Shown piece after piece: positions 35,161 through 43,377 of a stretch of DNA of 64,000 nucleotides. Made by a program: the position numbers and the translations under genes. The stretch's first letter is position 1; each line of letters opens with the position of its first letter. This DNA is from Nostoc sp. MS1. Lineage in GTDB: Bacteria > Cyanobacteriota > Cyanobacteriia > Cyanobacteriales > Nostocaceae. The stretch covers positions 930,001 through 994,000 of the forward strand of contig NZ_AP023441.1 of the NCBI RefSeq assembly GCF_019976755.1, in the 5' to 3' direction. The notes below the pieces were generated by a model. The model did no database searches, was not told the origin of the DNA, and was given only the letters and a program-made list of their open reading frames with translations.

Positions 35161-36585
35161 ATGACAACTGCACAAGAAATCTTGAAAAAAATTCAAGATG
35201 AAAAAATTGAGCTGATTGACCTCAAGTTCATCGATACAGTAGGTACTTGGCAGCATCTCACCGTCTACCAAAATCAAATCGATGAAAGCTCCTTCACCGA
35301 CGGCGTTCCCTTCGACGGTTCTAGCATCCGGGGTTGGAAAGCAATCAACGAATCCGACATGACAATGGTTCTCGATCCTAACACTGCGTGGATCGACCCA
35401 TTCATGGAAGTTCCTACCCTCAGTATCACCTGTAGCATCAAAGAACCCCGTACAGGAGAATGGTATAATCGTTGTCCACGGGTTATCGCTCAAAAAGCTA
35501 TCGACTACCTAGTTTCTACTGGTGTTGGTGATACAGCATTCTTTGGCCCAGAAGCTGAGTTCTTCATCTTCGACAGCGCCCGCTTTGCCCAAGGCGCTAA
35601 CGAAGGCTTCTACTTCCTAGACTCTGTAGAAGGTATTTGGAACTCTGGTAAAGAAGGTACACCAGATAAACCCAACCTGGCTTACAAACCCCGGTTTAAA
35701 GAAGGTTACTTCCCTGTTGCACCAACAGATTCTTTCCAAGATATTCGGACAGAAATGCTGTTGACGATGGCGAAATTAGGCGTACCCATCGAAAAACATC
35801 ACCACGAAGTAGCAACTGGTGGTCAGTGCGAATTAGGCTTCCGCTTCGGTAAATTAATCGAAGCTGCCGACTGGTTGATGATTTACAAATACGTCATCAA
35901 GAACGTTGCTAATAAGCATGGCAAAACTGTTACTTTCATGCCAAAACCAATTTTTGGCGATAACGGTTCTGGTATGCACTGTCACCAGTCTATCTGGAAA
36001 GATGGCAAGCCTCTATTCGCGGGTGATAAGTATGCAGGTTTGAGCGAAATGGCGTTGCATTACATTGGTGGTCTTCTCAAGCACGCACCAGCGCTGTTAG
36101 CAATTACCAACCCCAGCACCAACTCCTACAAGCGTCTAGTTCCTGGTTACGAAGCACCTGTTAACTTGGCTTACTCCCAAGGAAACCGTTCTGCTTCTAT
36201 CCGTATTCCTCTGTCTGGGACTAACCCCAAAGCCAAGCGCCTAGAGTTCCGTTGTCCAGATGCTACTTCTAACCCCTACTTGGCATTTGCTGCCATGTTG
36301 TGTGCAGGTCTTGATGGCATCAAAAACAAAATTGACCCAGGCCAGCCCTTAGATAAGAATATCTATGAACTCTCTCCAGAAGAACTGGCGAAAGTTCCTT
36401 CCACACCCGGTTCTTTAGAACTTGCATTGGAAGCACTAGAAAACGACCACGCATTCTTAACAGAAACAGGCGTATTCACCGAAGACTTTATCGAAAACTG
36501 GATTGATTACAAACTGGCTAACGAAGTTAAACAGTTGCAATTACGTCCTCATCCTTACGAGTTTCATCTCTACTACGACGTTTAA
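35161..36585 (+). CDS. glnA: Glutamine synthetase type I
   Basis: 474 residues, full GSI length. Motifs include the beta-grasp DGSSIRGW near residue 57, the metal and ammonium-site segment PEAEFFIFD, GSGMHCHQS (ATP/glutamate binding), NRSASIRIP and the C-terminal EFHLYYDV. AAGGAG lies seven bases before ATG. It makes glutamine from glutamate, ammonium and ATP, the main route of ammonium assimilation. In cyanobacteria it is inhibited by binding of small IF proteins rather than adenylylation; the gene for IF7 (gifA) lies 1.4 kb downstream. Confidence 0.98.
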   Translation: MTTAQEILKKIQDEKIELIDLKFIDTVGTWQHLTVYQNQIDESSFTDGVPFDGSSIRGWKAINESDMTMVLDPNTAWIDPFMEVPTLSITCSIKEPRTGEWYNRCPRVIAQKAIDYLVSTGVGDTAFFGPEAEFFIFDSARFAQGANEGFYFLDSVEGIWNSGKEGTPDKPNLAYKPRFKEGYFPVAPTDSFQDIRTEMLLTMAKLGVPIEKHHHEVATGGQCELGFRFGKLIEAADWLMIYKYVIKNVANKHGKTVTFMPKPIFGDNGSGMHCHQSIWKDGKPLFAGDKYAGLSEMALHYIGGLLKHAPALLAITNPSTNSYKRLVPGYEAPVNLAYSQGNRSASIRIPLSGTNPKAKRLEFRCPDATSNPYLAFAAMLCAGLDGIKNKIDPGQPLDKNIYELSPEELAKVPSTPGSLELALEALENDHAFLTETGVFTEDFIENWIDYKLANEVKQLQLRPHPYEFHLYYDV

Positions 36586-36613
36586 TTAATAAGCGTATCT
36601 ACGAGTGTAAACT

Positions 36614-36638
36614 GCCACCCTTGCGGGTGGCTTTTTTT
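36614..36638 (+). terminator. Intrinsic terminator of glnA
   Basis: GCCACCC and GGGTGGC form a perfect 7-bp stem around a TTGC loop, followed by seven T. It lies 28 bases after the glnA stop. Confidence 0.93.
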
Positions 36639-36713
36639 GACAATTCTTATGTGTTGGTTGTGGACTACTGACGTTTGACTGTCAACTGTTAAGTGTCAAT
36701 GAACCTCATAACT

Positions 36714-36920
36714 CAATACGGTTCAGTTAAGCTTTTGATCCTCCCTAACCCCCTTTAAAAAGACTACGGTGTACACACAAGTCTGATAACCTAGTCCCAC
36801 AATCTTTTGATCCCCCCTAACCCCCCTTTTTTAAGGGGGAAACAAGAATCAAAGTCCCCCTTTTTAAGGGGGATTTAGGGGGATCTAGAAGAATTGGGTT
36901 CTACTAACTGAACCGTATTG
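36714..36920. mobile_element. MITE-like element with 16-bp perfect terminal inverted repeats
   Basis: CAATACGGTTCAGTTA at 36714-36729 is the exact inverse of TAACTGAACCGTATTG at 36905-36920. The 207-bp element has no gene. Inside are GATCCCCCCTAACCCCCC-type blocks in opposite orientation (around 36800 and 36860), so most of it can fold into a long hairpin. ATAACT occurs outside both ends, at different distances. Confidence 0.8.
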
Positions 36921-37057
36921 CCTTATAACTGTGTAATTTAAAGAAGTCATAGCTGACTATGAATATTTGACTATTAATATGCTCTTTACATATTGTACTT
37001 AGGTATTATGTTGTAATTTAAAACTAATAATCAAAAACTAACTTACTCTTCAAGACT

Positions 37058-37897
37058 ATGGAAAAACAGAATAATTTCTGTTGCTGCACTATGGCTTTGG
37101 GTGAAAACTACTGCGCTTTAGCATTAGAACTAGCCAAAGACCTGGAAAAGCATTCGCCAGACATTCCTCTTGTCGTGTTGACAGATAGTCCTAAGTATTT
37201 TAAGTCTCAAAGTAACGTTTTGGCATTTAAACATCATCAAGTAAGCTTTGGTTGTTATCACGATAAGCGATTTGCGATCGCCAAAGCAATTTCGCTTTTC
37301 AACTCTTGCTTATTTCTGGATGCAGATATGCGTATCCTCGCTCCTATCCCCTTAAACATCAAATGGCAACCAGGAATTACAGCCAAAATCGTCTGGAAAG
37401 ATATCACCAAACATAATAAAAATCCTTTTGAACTAAAACTTCTGCATCAGATGGCGAACAAGTTAAGCCTGAAGCTAGAGGATATCGATTTTGTTCATGA
37501 ATGTTTATTTGTTGTCACAAGAGATTCAGGCCTTGAATTAGAATTTCTCAATTATTGGGGCAAAATTGCCCCCTATTTTGAACTGCGGGGTTTTTATAGA
37601 GGAGAAGGACACACAATAGGTTTAGCAGCAGCAAAAGTAGGATTACCTATTAGAAGAGATGCAATGAATGAGATTGTGTTTTTTAAAGACAAATTAGAAC
37701 TACAGGCAATTAAACGTGGTGAAGCTAATCCTTTAGATACAGCCGAATATTTTGAGAAGCAACGCTCTTTAGAATACCCTACACGTTCAATTATCAATAA
37801 AGCTTTAAACAAGGTTAAAACCTCGTATTACAATCTCTACCGCTTACTCAACTTATTAACTATTACTATGATGGACTTGAGATTTTATGGTAGGTAG
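37058..37897 (+). CDS. GT-A-fold glycosyltransferase-like protein
   Basis: 279 residues. The N-terminal half has the pattern of a nucleotide-diphospho-sugar transferase: beta strands, VVLTDS, and CLFLDADMRIL with a DxD metal motif. The latter half is helical and basic. No signal peptide. It might transfer a sugar to a surface glycan; the acceptor is unknown. It sits between glnA's MITE and gifA, where PCC 7120 locus numbering (alr2328, asl2329) leaves no gene. Confidence 0.6.
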   Translation: MEKQNNFCCCTMALGENYCALALELAKDLEKHSPDIPLVVLTDSPKYFKSQSNVLAFKHHQVSFGCYHDKRFAIAKAISLFNSCLFLDADMRILAPIPLNIKWQPGITAKIVWKDITKHNKNPFELKLLHQMANKLSLKLEDIDFVHECLFVVTRDSGLELEFLNYWGKIAPYFELRGFYRGEGHTIGLAAAKVGLPIRRDAMNEIVFFKDKLELQAIKRGEANPLDTAEYFEKQRSLEYPTRSIINKALNKVKTSYYNLYRLLNLLTITMMDLRFYGR

Positions 37898-38026
37898 CTA
37901 AATTTTTAATTTAAAAATCTAAAAAGTATATTTTCAATAAACACTATCTATAAGTAGATTAGGGGAAATAGCTCGTTGTTTTAAATATTTCCCCTAATAA
38001 GATACAGATAGCAGCATTATCAAAAC

Positions 38027-38230
38027 TTAGCTCATCGACGCATTGCTACTGCCATAAATCGCGCGTGTAGTTGGGTCGATTTTGCCTTGAGTGGGATTCC
38101 AATAATGGGATAGTTCTTCAGCAGGAAGACCGAGTTCTTGTGCTGCACGCATCAGCATGGATTGTTGACGGTTCTTAACTTGCTGATATTGGCGCATCAT
38201 GATTGCACGAGACTTTTCTTGAATAGACAT
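38027..38230 (-). CDS. gifA: Glutamine synthetase inactivating factor IF7
   Basis: 67 residues, very basic and lacking Cys and Trp-rich folds. The arginines known to matter in Anabaena IF7A (R8, R21, R28) are all present, within MSIQEKSRAIMMRQ and NRQQSMLMRAA. AGGAGG lies seven bases before the ATG. IF7 binds and inhibits glutamine synthetase when ammonium is plentiful. It is convergent with the glycosyltransferase and near glnA. Its own NtcA site (38298-38311) suggests repression under nitrogen limitation. Confidence 0.93.
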   Translation of the reverse strand: MSIQEKSRAIMMRQYQQVKNRQQSMLMRAAQELGLPAEELSHYWNPTQGKIDPTTRAIYGSSNASMS

Positions 38231-38297
38231 ATCACAGTCCTCCTATTGAGTTTGAGTTCGTTTGACTTCTTTCCATAATCAATATATCAATAATTCT

Positions 38298-38311
38298 GTA
38301 TCTTATGCTAC
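38298..38311 (-). promoter_or_regulatory. NtcA-binding site upstream of gifA
   Basis: On the minus strand the site reads GTA GCATAAGA TAC, an exact GTAN8TAC, 67-68 bases upstream of the gifA ATG. It lies close to the likely -10 region, so repression by NtcA is the expected effect, opposite to glnA. Confidence 0.85.
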
Positions 38312-38588
38312 GAAATTGCTAGTTTGTAATATTTTTTAATATTTGCTGTAATGGCGATGGCGTAACCGCCCAGCATAGCTGATCGCGGTTTTTTCCTCAA
38401 AAAGATAAGACGTTATCATTGAAATAAGGATGGTGTAAGAAATACCTTCCTCAAGAGTGATAGTTTATTTGTTACATTAGTTTACATTATTCTCATGTAG
38501 GAAATCTTCGCTGAGGCAGTGTGAGTACAGGTGTTGAGACAACCTCAATTACTGCCAGTCACCCAAGTTAACAAACTCACATAAAAGT
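38312..38588. other. Intergenic region with a structured leader
   Basis: No gene. Just before the next ATG, GGCAGT (38515-38520) pairs with ACTGCC (38551-38556), enclosing TTGAG (38534-38538) and CTCAA (38544-38548). A stem of this type could form in the 5' leader of the ferritin-like gene. Confidence 0.4.
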
Positions 38589-39488
38589 ATGACAGTTGTT
38601 TATCCAAAGAAATTTCAGAATAATTTGAGTGCGAGGGATGTTCTCAAGCAGGTAGTGCGCGATCGCGAAGTTCACCTGATTACCCTCAACCGTTATCGTT
38701 ATAGTGAGCAACGCAGTTGTAAAGACCTGACTGATGTTATTGAAAAGCTAAATGGTAAGCCACCAGAACTAATTAAAGATTTATCTCACCACATTTCCGA
38801 TGAAGCACGTCATGCGATGTGGTTAACTGATTTGTTGGTGGACTTGGGTGCAGATGTGGGAACTCCCCCAGGAAATTCCTACATTGATGAATTTGAAAGG
38901 TTACTAGATCAGGATGCCTACGTTGCTGCGGAGGATCTAGAAGATGGTATTATTGCTGCCTTAGCTGCGATTAACGTCACTGAGAAGCGTGGTTGTGAGT
39001 ATTTCTCTGCCCACATTTACGCCCTTAAACAAGCACCCCAAACAGAGGAAAATATTAGAATCCGCGAAACCATTGAAAAAATTCTGCCAGAAGAAGCTGG
39101 ACATGTTCGTTGGGGTAATCGTTGGTTAGCGCAGATAGCAGATAAAAGTGCAGAACATCGCCAAAAAGTCGAGCAAGCCAAGCTCAAGTATGCGGCTATT
39201 GAACAAGCAGCCTTTGAGTCAGGGATGGATATTACGCTAGGTGCAGAACTACGACGAGTTGCTAACTTAGTGGAAGTAGCAAATACTATGCCAATGTGGC
39301 AACGTCCCCAATATCTCATGGAACGCCTACCACAAACTTTGTTAGCACCCCAATTGCAGTTTACTAGACTTCAGCTTGCACAAAAAGCCTGGCAGCGTGA
39401 CCCCCAAGCCTTTATGGAAAAGTTTGTGCCAATGTTTCTCAATGGTTTAAAAAAGCCGGAGAATAACTCTAAAACAGCAAAGGTCTAG
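38589..39488 (+). CDS. Ferritin-like (di-iron fold) protein
   Basis: 299 residues, mostly helical. Repeated Glu/His pairs, DREVHL, SDEARHAMW, TEKRGCEYF and PEEAGHVRW, form two E-x-x-H type metal sites spaced as in ferritin-like di-iron proteins. This suggests an oxygenase or oxidoreductase of unknown substrate. A structured leader precedes it and a strong terminator follows, so it is likely a single-gene unit. Confidence 0.8.
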   Translation: MTVVYPKKFQNNLSARDVLKQVVRDREVHLITLNRYRYSEQRSCKDLTDVIEKLNGKPPELIKDLSHHISDEARHAMWLTDLLVDLGADVGTPPGNSYIDEFERLLDQDAYVAAEDLEDGIIAALAAINVTEKRGCEYFSAHIYALKQAPQTEENIRIRETIEKILPEEAGHVRWGNRWLAQIADKSAEHRQKVEQAKLKYAAIEQAAFESGMDITLGAELRRVANLVEVANTMPMWQRPQYLMERLPQTLLAPQLQFTRLQLAQKAWQRDPQAFMEKFVPMFLNGLKKPENNSKTAKV

Positions 39489-39560
39489 AGAAAATCTGCA
39501 CACATGGGGATGTTCGCGTATTGTGCATTAGACAAGCTTAATTAAAATTAAAGCTTGATG

Positions 39561-39595
39561 ATGGGGTAAGCATTTTGTTTGCCCCATATTTTTTT
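39561..39595 (+). terminator. Intrinsic terminator of the ferritin-like gene
   Basis: ATGGGGTAAGC pairs with TTTGCCCCAT around ATTTTG, followed by a TTTTTTT run. Confidence 0.85.
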
Positions 39596-39961
39596 ATCAA
39601 AAAATCTTTAATACCAGTTGTCCAAAATTCAGCAAGAAAGACTTATGAACCTTTGCCAAATTTGGCTTTGTTAATTTTGAATTGATATAACTTTAGGTAG
39701 ATGCACCAAATTGAAATGATTCACCTGAATGCCGCTTTAAAAAGCAATTCAGAAATATATCTCGTGTGAAAAGTACTGGTACTGTCAATTTGGACGACTA
39801 ATTACATTATTTTTGTAATAGCGGGTTAAAAGCGACTGATAACTGCCGAAAAAGCTATTAAGAATGTTGCAAAGTCTTTAAATTTGCTGGTTATAAAACC
39901 AATGGTGATTGCCTGTTAAAGATAGTAGTGTGATAGGTTGATGAGCATACGCAGGCGATCG
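39596..39961. other. Intergenic region with palindrome and dispersed 27-bp repeat
   Basis: No gene. GCCAAATTTGGC at 39655-39666 is a perfect palindrome; TGGCTTTG and the next 19 bases (39663-39689) recur exactly at 48652-48678. Confidence 0.5.
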
Positions 39962-40177
39962 CTAGACAGCAATTTGGGTATTTTCTATGAAGCTTCTACG
40001 TCCTGTACCCCGATGAGGAACGGGATTTTCTGGTTGATTACGCTTGGGTCTATTGTTTAATGAAACCATATATTCTGTATTAGAAGAGTTTGAATTGCGA
40101 TTAGCCATTTCCAGGCAATCAAAAATCAGGGAACCAAACACCAGACTTGTAACTAAAACTGGAACAGCAGCACGCAT
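39962..40177 (-). CDS. patX: Heterocyst-inhibiting peptide precursor PatX
   Basis: 71 residues. A hydrophobic N-terminus (4-19, VPVLVTSLVFGSLIF) could be a signal or membrane segment. The C-terminal part contains PHRGTGRR, with HRGTGR at 55-60, the RG(S/T)GR pentapeptide motif of PatX. Such peptides are released into neighbouring cells and bind HetR, inhibiting differentiation. AAAGAGG precedes the ATG. A TCCGGA promoter element (40234-40239) lies about 57 bases upstream. Small size and the motif, with hetR 14.5 kb away, make this a strong call. Confidence 0.9.
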   Translation of the reverse strand: MRAAVPVLVTSLVFGSLIFDCLEMANRNSNSSNTEYMVSLNNRPKRNQPENPVPHRGTGRRSFIENTQIAV

Positions 40178-40233
40178 TTTAAAAGCCTCTTTGTAAATCT
40201 CTTATTTATTGCTACTGTGTTTTAGGTGACGAG

Positions 40234-40239
40234 TCCGGA
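40234..40239 (-). promoter_or_regulatory. DIF-type TCCGGA promoter element of patX
   Basis: TCCGGA is the conserved core near -35 in HetR-dependent, differentiation-related promoters of Anabaena. It is a palindrome, so orientation is taken from the gene. A possible -10 TAGCAAT lies 19 bases downstream on the minus strand. Confidence 0.65.
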
Positions 40240-40291
40240 AGATTTTGTGAAAAAGTAGTGCTTTTTACTGAAAACTTAAAAAAATGTGCAT

Positions 40292-42052
40292 TCAACAAAG
40301 GTCATCCACTAACAACCAATGACCAGAATGATTAAGACGACCCCAAATTGTTAAATGTTGTTTATCTGACAAAGCTTGTAACTGCTCATCTATGTGCGAT
40401 CGCAAAGTCACTAGCTGCCAAGACTGTTTCAGGTTAGCAGGTGGTGTGGCGATCTCGAATCTGTAATCTTGCTGATTTAAAATATGAATAATTCCTGTGA
40501 AACAGTCTGATCCCCGTGTAAATACCTGACCTTGTTTTCGGTGATCATACTTATCAACAGCAGCCGGACAATTACCACTTACTGGATATAGTTGAGGCTC
40601 CTTGATGTATGACAATTGCCATTGCAGCCATTCTGGATGGTCGGGTGGTAGATTAAATAGAGGTGCGATCGCCGCAGGAGAGCGATCGTCTTGTAATAAT
40701 GCTTCCTGTAGTTCCTGTACAGGCAAATCTCTCGGCTGACAGCCTAATTCTACACATATAGCCGCCGCCATTCCCGCAGCTTGGCCGATACCCAACACTA
40801 CAGGTTGTAATCTAGTCGCCCCATTGGCTATGTGCGAAACAGAGATATTCTTTTCACAAACCAAGAAACCATCTGTAGTAGTCGGAACTAAACAACGATA
40901 GGGAATCGTAAAAGGCGTACCAGTCCAACGTCCACCCCAACGGATGGATTTAGGTTGTAGTGGCAAGTTAAACCCCGGATAATGATGGTCATTAGCATAA
41001 TTACCAATAGCAATAGTATCTGGAAACAGAGATGCTACTCTACCGCCTGGAACTGGCAAAATATCCTGTTCTGTAATCGTAGTCAGTCCTATCAAACGGC
41101 GACTTTCTCTGTAGTATGGATGCAATGCCAACGCCGATGAAGTGTCAGGAAAAACTTGTTCTGCCAAACCATAACGCCTACCTAGCTGCTTTTGGATGAA
41201 ATGAGCAAAATTTTGGCTATGCCAACGAGATTCCTGGAAAAAATCATCCTTAGCTGCTGCTGATTCTATCAGTCTTCCTACCCCTTCACCGTAGTCATTG
41301 CCACAAATCGGCCAGTTAATCATAAATAGATTACCAGGCAAACGCCCATAGTTCAAGAATTGCTCTGCACCATAGTTTTTCCAAGCATCAGCAAACAGTG
41401 CCGGATCATAATTAGGCGCAGGAGGAATTTCTGGCGCAACTGGTTCTACAAAATCCTGCATCACTACTACCCAAGTAGGTGACTGCACGGGATATTTTTG
41501 GGTTATCTCATTAAAACTACTAGGGGCGCTTGGTTCTCCCCACTCAGACTGCAATTCCCAACCCCAACGATAAGGAATATCTGCTAAAGCTAGTAAATCT
41601 CCTAACTCTGTACCATCAATTGTGATTTTTGCTTGTACGGTAAAGTCGGCAAACCTCACACCAGTAACGCGATTTTCTTGACGCAAAACTTCTAATGGTA
41701 CTTGTCCACAAATCCAATGCAGATTCGGTAATTCCTTCACCCAGTCAGCAAGAATTTCTGCACCAATACGGGGATCATAACTGAAAAAACTCACCCAACT
41801 ATTATCTAAGCCCCCTGCTTGTCGCTGTCGCAACTCTTGTAAAAACGCACCCCATAACCCCGTTTGAAATGCCAATAATTCATTTCCATCAGGTGCAGAT
41901 ACCCCAGCCGCAGTTAACATTCCCCCTAACCAAGAAAATTCACTCACCAAAATAGTTTTTGCACCCCGTCGCGCCGCTTGAATAGCCGCAGCCGTTCCTC
42001 CAGTACCACCACCAACGACTAACACATCAGTTATATAAGTTTGATGAACCAT
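40292..42052 (-). CDS. FAD-dependent oxidoreductase (FAD_oxidored family)
   Basis: 586 residues. The N-terminal dinucleotide motif VLVVGGGTGGTAAAIQAARRG (split: GGGTGG at 14-19) and VSEFSWLGGMLTAAGV are typical of the PF12831 family. Late segments FLVCEKNISVSHIANGATRLQPV and GQAAGMAAAICVELG support the same. Family substrates vary (heterodisulfide reductase-like, sugar or carotenoid-like compounds); none can be assigned. No signal peptide. Confidence 0.82.
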   Translation of the reverse strand: MVHQTYITDVLVVGGGTGGTAAAIQAARRGAKTILVSEFSWLGGMLTAAGVSAPDGNELLAFQTGLWGAFLQELRQRQAGGLDNSWVSFFSYDPRIGAEILADWVKELPNLHWICGQVPLEVLRQENRVTGVRFADFTVQAKITIDGTELGDLLALADIPYRWGWELQSEWGEPSAPSSFNEITQKYPVQSPTWVVVMQDFVEPVAPEIPPAPNYDPALFADAWKNYGAEQFLNYGRLPGNLFMINWPICGNDYGEGVGRLIESAAAKDDFFQESRWHSQNFAHFIQKQLGRRYGLAEQVFPDTSSALALHPYYRESRRLIGLTTITEQDILPVPGGRVASLFPDTIAIGNYANDHHYPGFNLPLQPKSIRWGGRWTGTPFTIPYRCLVPTTTDGFLVCEKNISVSHIANGATRLQPVVLGIGQAAGMAAAICVELGCQPRDLPVQELQEALLQDDRSPAAIAPLFNLPPDHPEWLQWQLSYIKEPQLYPVSGNCPAAVDKYDHRKQGQVFTRGSDCFTGIIHILNQQDYRFEIATPPANLKQSWQLVTLRSHIDEQLQALSDKQHLTIWGRLNHSGHWLLVDDLC

Positions 42053-42335
42053 TTTTCTAACCTCACTAAAATTTTGTTTAATACGATGGGTACAAAAATG
42101 CCAGCTTTACAGCATACTCAATGATCAGAAAAAGCGACCACGAGAACATATTATTGCTGATTTAAGTATTAATTATGTTAAAAGGGACTTTTCAAGGGAG
42201 CAAGAGATTTATTGAAATCAAATTGAATTAGGCTCTTAAACAGCGTATATATACTGATAAAAATCTTAAATATTTGGGAATTATAGGTAATAAAGATAGT
42301 TTGATTCTTTCATTTAATACACCAATTATTTCCCA
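42053..42335. other. AT-rich intergenic region
   Basis: Divergent promoters of the oxidoreductase and the M50 protease gene. No motif recognised. Confidence 0.5.
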
Positions 42336-43376
42336 ATGGCACTTATATTAACTCTTTTATGGCTACATGTTTCGATATTTTGCCATGAGATGGGACATTT
42401 TATCGTAGCCAAAATTTTTGGATTTCAACCCTATTTAGTCATAGTTGGTAGTGGACATAAAATATTTAATGTTAAATTACTTAATTCTTTGTTTGAGTTT
42501 AGAATAATTCCTAGCGGCGGGATTACTTATACATCTAATTTAACCCTAGATAAAGTGAAAACTAAGCTGGCATTGATGTATCTAGCTGGCCCTATGGTTA
42601 ACTTGTGCTTTTGTTTATTATTCAGCATAATTTATGCAAAATATATTTTACAAATAGCAGACCCAGGATATTTGATTAGCATACCTATTATCATCTGTAT
42701 TGAGTTTTTGTTGTTTGTTGGTAGTATCCTACCAACGGATGTAAATTTATATGGTAATGTTTTCTCTAATGATGGTAAGCAACTAATTAATGCTTTAACA
42801 AAAACTGAGCAGCAATTTATTCAGAAACTTTTAGGTTTAGACAGGTATACAGATAAGAAAACTTCTGCACCAGATTTATTTAATAATAATTTAAAAGTCT
42901 TACAAATATTATATAAGGTACAAGCAGAATTTAATAAGAGGGACTTTGCACAAGTAATTGATTTATTAGAGCAAATATTACATTACCCCGGTCTACCTAA
43001 AAGGGATCAACTTTATATAATTGATATCTTAGCTTCAATTGTTATTAATTATGGAGAAATAAAATATTTAGATAAAGCTGATAAATGGTCTGCACAAGCA
43101 ATAGCTTTATCTAGCGATATCAAAACTATTCAAGGAACTAGAGGAGCTATCCTGGTTGAGTTAGGTAGATATAGCGAAGGTAAGGAAATGCTATTACCGT
43201 TCACAGAAGAGGGTAATGAGGCAATTGATAAAGCGGTTAGTTGTTGTTACATTGCGAAAGCCGACTATTATTTGGGTAATGAAGATAAAGTCAACAATTG
43301 GTTAGAAAAGGCTGGGAAAGTTGGTGCAGCACCTCTAATTCTCCAGAGGATAAAAAAAGAGATTAATTATATTTGA
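42336..43376 (+). CDS. M50-family membrane metalloprotease with C-terminal TPR-like region
   Basis: 346 residues. The zinc site HEMGH is at 17-21 (CHEMGHFIVAKIFG), and a second-site segment with LAGPMVN is near 85. The first 150 residues have about four membrane helices, as in site-2 proteases. The last 180 residues are helical, with TPR-like repeats, and probably face the cytoplasm. Such a combination suggests regulated intramembrane cleavage, but the substrate is unknown. Base composition is clearly more AT-rich than the neighbours. Confidence 0.75.
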   Translation: MALILTLLWLHVSIFCHEMGHFIVAKIFGFQPYLVIVGSGHKIFNVKLLNSLFEFRIIPSGGITYTSNLTLDKVKTKLALMYLAGPMVNLCFCLLFSIIYAKYILQIADPGYLISIPIIICIEFLLFVGSILPTDVNLYGNVFSNDGKQLINALTKTEQQFIQKLLGLDRYTDKKTSAPDLFNNNLKVLQILYKVQAEFNKRDFAQVIDLLEQILHYPGLPKRDQLYIIDILASIVINYGEIKYLDKADKWSAQAIALSSDIKTIQGTRGAILVELGRYSEGKEMLLPFTEEGNEAIDKAVSCCYIAKADYYLGNEDKVNNWLEKAGKVGAAPLILQRIKKEINYI

Positions 43377-43377
43377 A

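Noticed and set aside
36640..36713. tRNA or small RNA gene after glnA
   Set aside because: The region has only degenerate heptamers; no cloverleaf could be drawn by eye. A tRNA scan would be needed to exclude tRNAs in the whole window.
38231..38400. Glutamine riboswitch (glnA RNA motif) upstream of gifA
   Set aside because: I looked for the conserved CGTTCA-type and GGAAGTAGG-type elements and found none; an NtcA site is present instead.
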